This document shows positions 57,658 through 64,000 of a DNA stretch of 64,000 bases, in pieces. The position numbers were made by a program, and so were the translations under genes. The notes beneath the pieces are model-generated. The model was not told the origin of the DNA. It did not search any database and saw only the letters and a program-made list of their open reading frames with translations. The stretch comes from Heterobilharzia americana (Eukaryota; Platyhelminthes; Trematoda; Strigeidida; Schistosomatidae). The first letter of the stretch is position 1, and each line of letters opens with the position of its first letter. Location of the stretch: positions 44,195,934-44,259,933 of the forward strand of contig OX104127.1 of NCBI GenBank assembly GCA_944470555.2, read 5' to 3'.

Positions 57658-60600
57658 ACCAGGATAGATGCGATGTGAATATGGTTTATGAGCCGACAGA
57701 TGGGGAAGTTATTCAAAACACTTCCGTGAGATCTGCTACACAGATCTCTCAGATACAGCATTCAGTGATAACTAGGCTTTTTGCCCTCCTAGTTAAACTT
57801 ATATGCTGTCTGTTCTCCATCAAGTTCCGAATGTTTAAGGCAGCCAGCTTAAATGAAGAGCACGCTGTCAAAAAAGTTGTATTCGGTATCATAAGAGGGG
57901 ACAACTTTGCATAGGCAACCACTTCGAGACTCAAGACGATGCAAGCAGACCAAACTTTCAGTTACTGACGAGCAGCTAAGTATAAACGAAGATGTATGCA
58001 AAGACAAATTTTGAAACGATAACGAAGAGACAGCATAGTTCAGATATGAAAAATAATGACGATAATAAACTGAGAAATTGAGTAAGATGTTCGTCGCAGG
58101 AAGATATGGTAAGTGACTTAAATTCTTCATTGTTATTTATGGCTGATAATTTTTATGTGGCCTGTAAGACTCCCAAAACGTCTAGACCGAAGGGGAGACC
58201 TTAAAGGCCGTCACAGCAACTGCTGAGATAACCAATTGGGAGTCTCTATCCTATGAAAAACTACCTATCTAGCCGGAATACCGAAACCTGATTATTTTAG
58301 CAGTTGTTAGGGTGGTCTTCAAAGTCACCCGACCGAAGCAGGTCTGACCCACAGAGCAGAGTAGTGACGTAAGGTGCTGCATTTTAATGGTTGCCGCTGA
58401 CCAAGGCAGGTTCAAACCCCAGCCAGCCGTTCTACAACGTGGATCCCGTATGCACAACTGGTTTGGAACCAGGGTTTCCCAACTCCCTCAGATAAACCCC
58501 CCGTCTGCACCAATCCGTTGATAGCGCTGGACGTTCGCTTTTGCACTCTCACTTTTGTAGAAACACCTCTGGCTAAGTGAAGGCAGTAAGTAGGACTTCC
58601 CTAGAAGATGCTATGAATCCCCGGCAGCATGACAGCACTTCGAGAGGGTGACTGAAATCTTCATCTCCTTACGCATACCATGACATTCTAGAAGCCACAT
58701 AATATTGAATGAGTTAGGAAGCTCCATCAGTCAATACGATTCACGATAATTTTGAAGCGAATCTAAACTGCACGTAGTAACGAATAAACTGGCAGTTCAT
58801 TATTTCTTACCCTACAAAATAATAAGCTCATAATAACACTTCGCTAACATCAGCATTCCATAAATTAAGCACTACTAAGATTCGATTCATGACTTCAAAT
58901 GACTCAGTGGGAATTTGAAAGCTGTCCATAGAAGCAACATTGTATTCATCCAAACATAACTATGAAAAACAACTACGTCATATCGATATACAACTAGATG
59001 TTAAGTAAACCGAATATTAGAACTAAGATGGGGATTAATGTACATGTGAGCAGTATAAAGTAATTATTTCGAAAACTTCCCAATAGCTCTTTTGTGGTAA
59101 ATTTTACTTGCACTTAAGAAATCACTCTAGACTGCTTACCAACAGAATAAAGACTGATTGGACGAAGAAATATATTCCTTTTCAATTAGGTCTTCGTCAT
59201 GGGCTCTACAATAATACATTGGCTTCCAACTCAATCAAAGTACCAACAAGTGGTGGTGGATGTGGGTGTTGGTGAACAATAGTCATAGATTTTATGTAAG
59301 TCATGAAGATGATAAGTTTTAGAAATTAAGATGCCAATAATCAATAAAGTAATTAAAATTGGTAATATGAAGCAAGCTATTAATATGTAAGTGACTTAGT
59401 AACTGGTAGAGTAAATGGAGTGATTTTTGACGAGTGTTCAGTCATAAATAATAAACAACTGCGTAATAATCAGAAAATAAATGAATATTGATAGAGACAA
59501 GTGGATGAGGAGGCGTACAAAGCAATACTGGAAGTGACATCATGTTGACGAGTGAAGTCGTCATGAAAGATGTGACGTAACATTGCAGTCGATGTCGTCT
59601 TTATAATGCTGGAGTTGAGGTTGTATATTTCCGCATGGTCAAAGGGTTGGTCTGTGTATTTGGACAACTTCAAAAGCTTGTACGTGAATCTTCTTCCAAA
59701 CCTAGATGTAGGTAAAGGTAGAAACCAATGCGCTTTCTCAGGCAGTTTTTAGGTGCTCAGTAAAAGTTCTCCGAGGATCTGTTAGCATTTCTGGCACCAG
59801 TCGGTGTACAATTCGTAAAATTCTTTACCGATTGTCAAATGATGTCTTCTGTTAGACATCTTTCAGTAGCTGTACGAAAAACGTCGTCGCTCTTCAAGCG
59901 TTTCATTGGGTGCACCTGCTAAAGTTTGCTTAGGTTACACAACTACAATGCACGTTCGCGGTTGTCCTCGATTTGCACCTGCACTCCATCAACTATAATG
60001 TTATCAAGCGTGCACTCAGCTATGTTCTCTTCCGGAACAGCTTAAATGGAAGTTATCAAAGGCTATGTGAAAGCATACTGCGATCGGTATTCATTTCTGA
60101 CTGCAGTTTTCAAATCTAATTAGACATGCTTGTATTGTGTTCTCTGAGCTGCGTTGTTTAATCGTGTTGTTAATCACTGATTGGTATTTCCGAATCCGAT
60201 GATGTCTATCTGTGATCATCAATTGTACCATCTATTTAGAAAGCCTGTGAAGCTCACCTCCAGTTAAGGCTCTCAGGACCTCTTTCAAAATTAGGAACTG
60301 CGTAGAACGTAAGTACTCCTTAACAATGTCATCCTCCACATTCCTACGTTGACGGAAAAGCGTACTTCGAAGACGAACACTCCTTCTTCCATCTAGGAGT
60401 ACATTTAGATAATAATTATCACACCGAGTTACAGACCTTCATATGCCACGCCAATCGAAGTTAGTGCATTGGAATCCATTCATAATCTCACCTGAGTTAT
60501 AAAGTTAAGAGATGCATGTCACTGGAACAAAGAGAGTAGTTTGAAAGCAATTACGCGCCAATGACTACTACTTAGTTAAACAACAGTGCATACACTTCAC

Positions 60601-61543
60601 TTGAACTATCACGCTTGCAGCCTGCCTACCTGTGACTCACGCTTACATTAGGAGGATAATCTGGCGGAACTGTAATATGGAATTTAGTTTTCTTAAAGAG
60701 GTCATAAAATATAGGCTTATTTAAGTCGGACACGAATACTGTGGTCTGCAGCTGCAAAGTATTCATAACATGAAGTCAAGACTCTATCCACTACTGATAA
60801 ATAGTAAGTGGTGTAACTCTAAAGACAAAATATGTCATTGCGGAGTCTCGCATGATTAACCCCCTATCTTTCCTCACCGCAATTTACTCCACCTTTCCCG
60901 GCGGAATGTTGACTGGGTCTGGCAGTCAACACTCAACGATATCGCCTGAGTGTCACGTTTTTCACATGTTGACTTGCCTATCTGACGATCTAAGATATAT
61001 GTGAATGTGACAAGTAACTCGCAGTCCACGGTTAAAACTGAAAAGACTGAGTAGATTGGTTCGACTGTCAGTCAGAATTGAGAAAACTTCAATAGTCTGA
61101 CGTGAACAATGTTGTAGATCACGTGAAAGTGCTATGTGCACGTAAACCTGGTTTTCTACAAACCTACATTCGTTGTTATTTACTGTGTATAGAGTGTCAG
61201 TTATTTATGTCTTGTGTTGAGTAGCTGAATCAATAGGCGAAACTCTCAGATAACGCCGAACACAGCTTTGAACTAAACACCCTTACAAGGAAACTGCAGT
61301 CAGACAGTTGCCCAATTCTAGTAGAATCAAATACATGCAAATCTATGTTATTATCGCTCTTTTCGAAACGACCGCATTAATGAACGCAGATGTTTCTCCA
61401 CCAATAACCTACAAAACAAATGACCTACAAGTGTGCCAGTACCTTATCCACGTTGTATGGTCTCTGTCTAATGCCACCGTTTTTCAGGTTAACAAGACAA
61501 TTAAGAAAATTAGTCACAGGTAAATGTCAGCCGACTACTTAAC
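57658..61543. repeat. 3.9-kb spacer segment shared with 34505-38390
   Basis: Matches the broken unit base for base over the parts compared. It contains no recognised gene on either strand. Confidence 0.9.
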
Positions 61544-61597
61544 AGGTTATTCACCGTCTGCCAGGTTCTGGAACATTGGCACACCTAAATACCCCCG

Positions 61598-61748
61598 AGA
61601 CTTGCAATACTTGTCGATGTGAAGATGGTATTCAACTCCATCGATCGAGAGTTCTTCCGACAATGTCTGTTACTGAAAGGGATACTGGGGAAGTGCATCA
61701 GTCAGTTGAAGGCCTTATATTCTGTCACCCGTGAACTTACAAGAGCCT
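61598..61748 (+). pseudogene. reverse-transcriptase fossil in unit 2
   Basis: Identical copy of the fragment at 53930-54080. Confidence 0.65.
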
Positions 61749-62507
61749 GATGTGTGGTATCATGTGAGTTGTGTAATTCGAGTAGTTCCCGTCAAGTATA
61801 TCAACTCCAATGTTGACACTTCTTAAAACCATTCAGAAGTAGATGAGGAACACACATGAAATCAACGTAATATCTATAAATTTCCAGTTATACACTTCTC
61901 ACCTACAAGTATGAAACAATACGATGTCCACGTAGATGCAAGATTATCCTGAGGTAACAACATCCACCAGTTTCCACACATGTCTATCTGATATTACGGA
62001 TTTGCGCCTCATCACTGAAGAGGATTTCAGACCTAAAGCACAAGTCGTCACAAAGTGAAGAGATTCCTTCACAGCTGCTCCATCACACTACACCACATAT
62101 TGATATCCCAACATCGAACAGACACCTATTTATTACCACTAGGATGGACAACCGTGTCATTTGTCATCCACTTTCCATTCATTAACGCGTTGACTGCGTC
62201 ACCCCATTTTCATCTAAAACCACAGGTCAATCAGTCTCCAGTGTTGGCAAATCCCACTAACCTCAAAATAAACCTAACAGGAATTACCCCTGGAGAAATA
62301 TGAATGGTGACAAAGCTTACGAAAACTCCTCACACACACGATAAAATTATCAACATAGGAGCACGCATTACTACGTAACCGTCCGAGCAACCACACGATA
62401 AATTGTTAAGCGAGACGGCAAATCACAGACACACCGAAACCCAGCATTTCAATAAAGCTTCCGCAGAGGAAAACAGAAAATTTTGCATGAAACGAAATAT
62501 CCCTTGT

Positions 62508-62657
62508 CCAATGACTCATCATTCAATTGACAGTTGGTGGATTTTGACCCGAATGTTGTGTGTGAAAAATTCACTCAGTGAGATGAATGTGATTGGTCGA
62601 AAAATGGCTTCACTTTCTGAGTGACCGAGAAGACTAGGGAGAGAGGTGTTGTATAGA
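62508..62657 (+). promoter_or_regulatory. H4 promoter elements, copy 3
   Basis: The same motifs as copy 1 at 62508-62512, 62592-62596 and 62652-62657. At the two positions where unit 1 differs, this copy agrees with copy 1. Confidence 0.5.
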
Positions 62658-62707
62658 GTGGTTGTCTCGTGTTGGTTCACGACAAGTTTTGCTGACTTTC
62701 ATACTGA

Positions 62708-63022
<315 letters not shown>

Positions 63023-63090
63023 GTTGTTGTTGTAGAGTGAAGTATGTGAGGAGTTGTGACCTGTATGTGGTGTGCACGAGAACGCGACAC

Positions 63091-63106
63091 GGTCCTATTT
63101 AGGACC
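63091..63106 (+). terminator. histone mRNA 3' stem-loop, H4 copy 3
   Basis: GGTCCT-ATTT-AGGACC then ACCACCACA, identical to the other copies. Confidence 0.92.
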
Positions 63107-64000
63107 ACCACAATGCGATTTTGTTTTTGACTTTGTTGTGTATGTATGCAGTTGACCGGCCATTCGTGTGTTCGGGAGGGAGGTTTGGGATGGATGTTAG
63201 TTGAGGGGGGGGCGGGGGGATCCTTAGCGTGCCACCTTAGCCTAGTGACGCCTGTTAAGTCGTTATGAGGAACGCTGGCTGTGTTTGTGACTATGCAGCG
63301 TACAGAAGGTGTTGTAGTAGCGGCTGGTTTGACGGCCTTAAGTCTCATCTCTTTCTTCTGGCTTCATGGAAGATATTGGATTTGCATAGATCGGTGTTTC
63401 ATTTATTATGAATGAGTACTGGTGTTGATATGGGAACTGGATTTCGAGATGGAAGATCTGGGTGCAGTCAACTTTTTCTATTATTTAGGTATCCTTAGTA
63501 TTGGCGTCACCTAACTTTATACCTAGTGCATATTTCGGAACATGTGGATGTTAATTGGAAAATTATTTTGTTCGCATCCGACTGTGTTGTTAGTGGTTGA
63601 CTAGAATTATTGATAACTTGTATTCAGTGCACGTCTGGTCGGCAATTACTGTTGTGACTGACACATTTGGCTCTGTCACAGCACGGTGTGATGAGATTTT
63701 GCTGAGGTTATGCCTCATTCATACCCAGTATTTTCGATGTGTCCTGTCGTTTGTTTTACACCACAGTCACCACCGTGAGACTGTGTGGTTGCATAATGCA
63801 GCTGACCGTTGTTCGTATGACCAACTGTTACTTTTCAGAAGACGGTCGTAGAGAAGAGAATGCTATGCGTATGATTGATCAGTTAGAATATTGTTGGTGC
63901 TAGGAAGGATAAGAGTTTGTAGATTTGGAAGTAGGCTAGTTAGTGGGGCGTTTCAGACCATAGTTTTTTTGGAGGTTGGTATCTTTGTCATGAAGTGGGG

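Overview
The window looks like AT-rich genomic DNA of a schistosome (blood fluke). Four things point there. There is a tRNA-headed SINE family carrying hammerhead ribozymes of the schistosome Sm-alpha type. There is a Ty3/gypsy element with a CHCC Gag zinc knuckle and a Trp-tRNA-like primer site, as in the trematode CsRn1/Boudicca clade. There are many RTE-like non-LTR retrotransposon fragments. The unique genes are intron-rich and sparse. The species is not determined.

Left part (1-34.5 kb): the only clear protein gene is the 3' end of a plus-strand TRIM9/TRIM67-type E3 ubiquitin ligase. Three exons (14218-14356, 18718-18957, 30757-31433) carry the end of an FN3 domain and a B30.2/SPRY domain, with matching phase-1 splice junctions and introns of about 4.4 and 11.8 kb. 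The rest is a mosaic of Sm-alpha SINEs with hammerhead motifs, a second tRNA-like SINE family, several inverted SINE pairs that could fold into hairpins, a 109-bp-arm palindrome around (AT)n, and decayed non-LTR retrotransposons at 16.0-16.9, 28.6-30.5 and 32.9-34.2 kb.

Right part (34.5-64 kb): a replication-type histone locus. H4 occurs three times (45433, 55043, 62711) with the same protein and near-identical flanks. One H2B gene lies at 50791. All four genes are intronless, have CCAAT/TATA-like promoters and end in a histone 3' stem-loop with an unusual AUUU loop. Two H4 copies belong to a tandem array with a 7,668-bp period (53873-61540, then 61541 to the window end). The third belongs to a broken unit: its 3.9-kb left part (34505-38390) and its H4 part (45138-45877) are kept, but about 0.88 kb between them is replaced by about 6.7 kb containing a Ty3/gypsy retrotransposon with nearly identical LTRs, an inactive pol and a trailing LTR/gag/inverted-LTR fold-back. 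A decayed RTE-like element (46.8-50.2 kb) separates this unit from H2B. The array unit itself contains fossil reverse-transcriptase pieces.

Limits: everything was read by eye. Repeat boundaries are approximate, 5' exons of the TRIM gene were not found, and near-identical tandem copies could partly be assembly artefacts.
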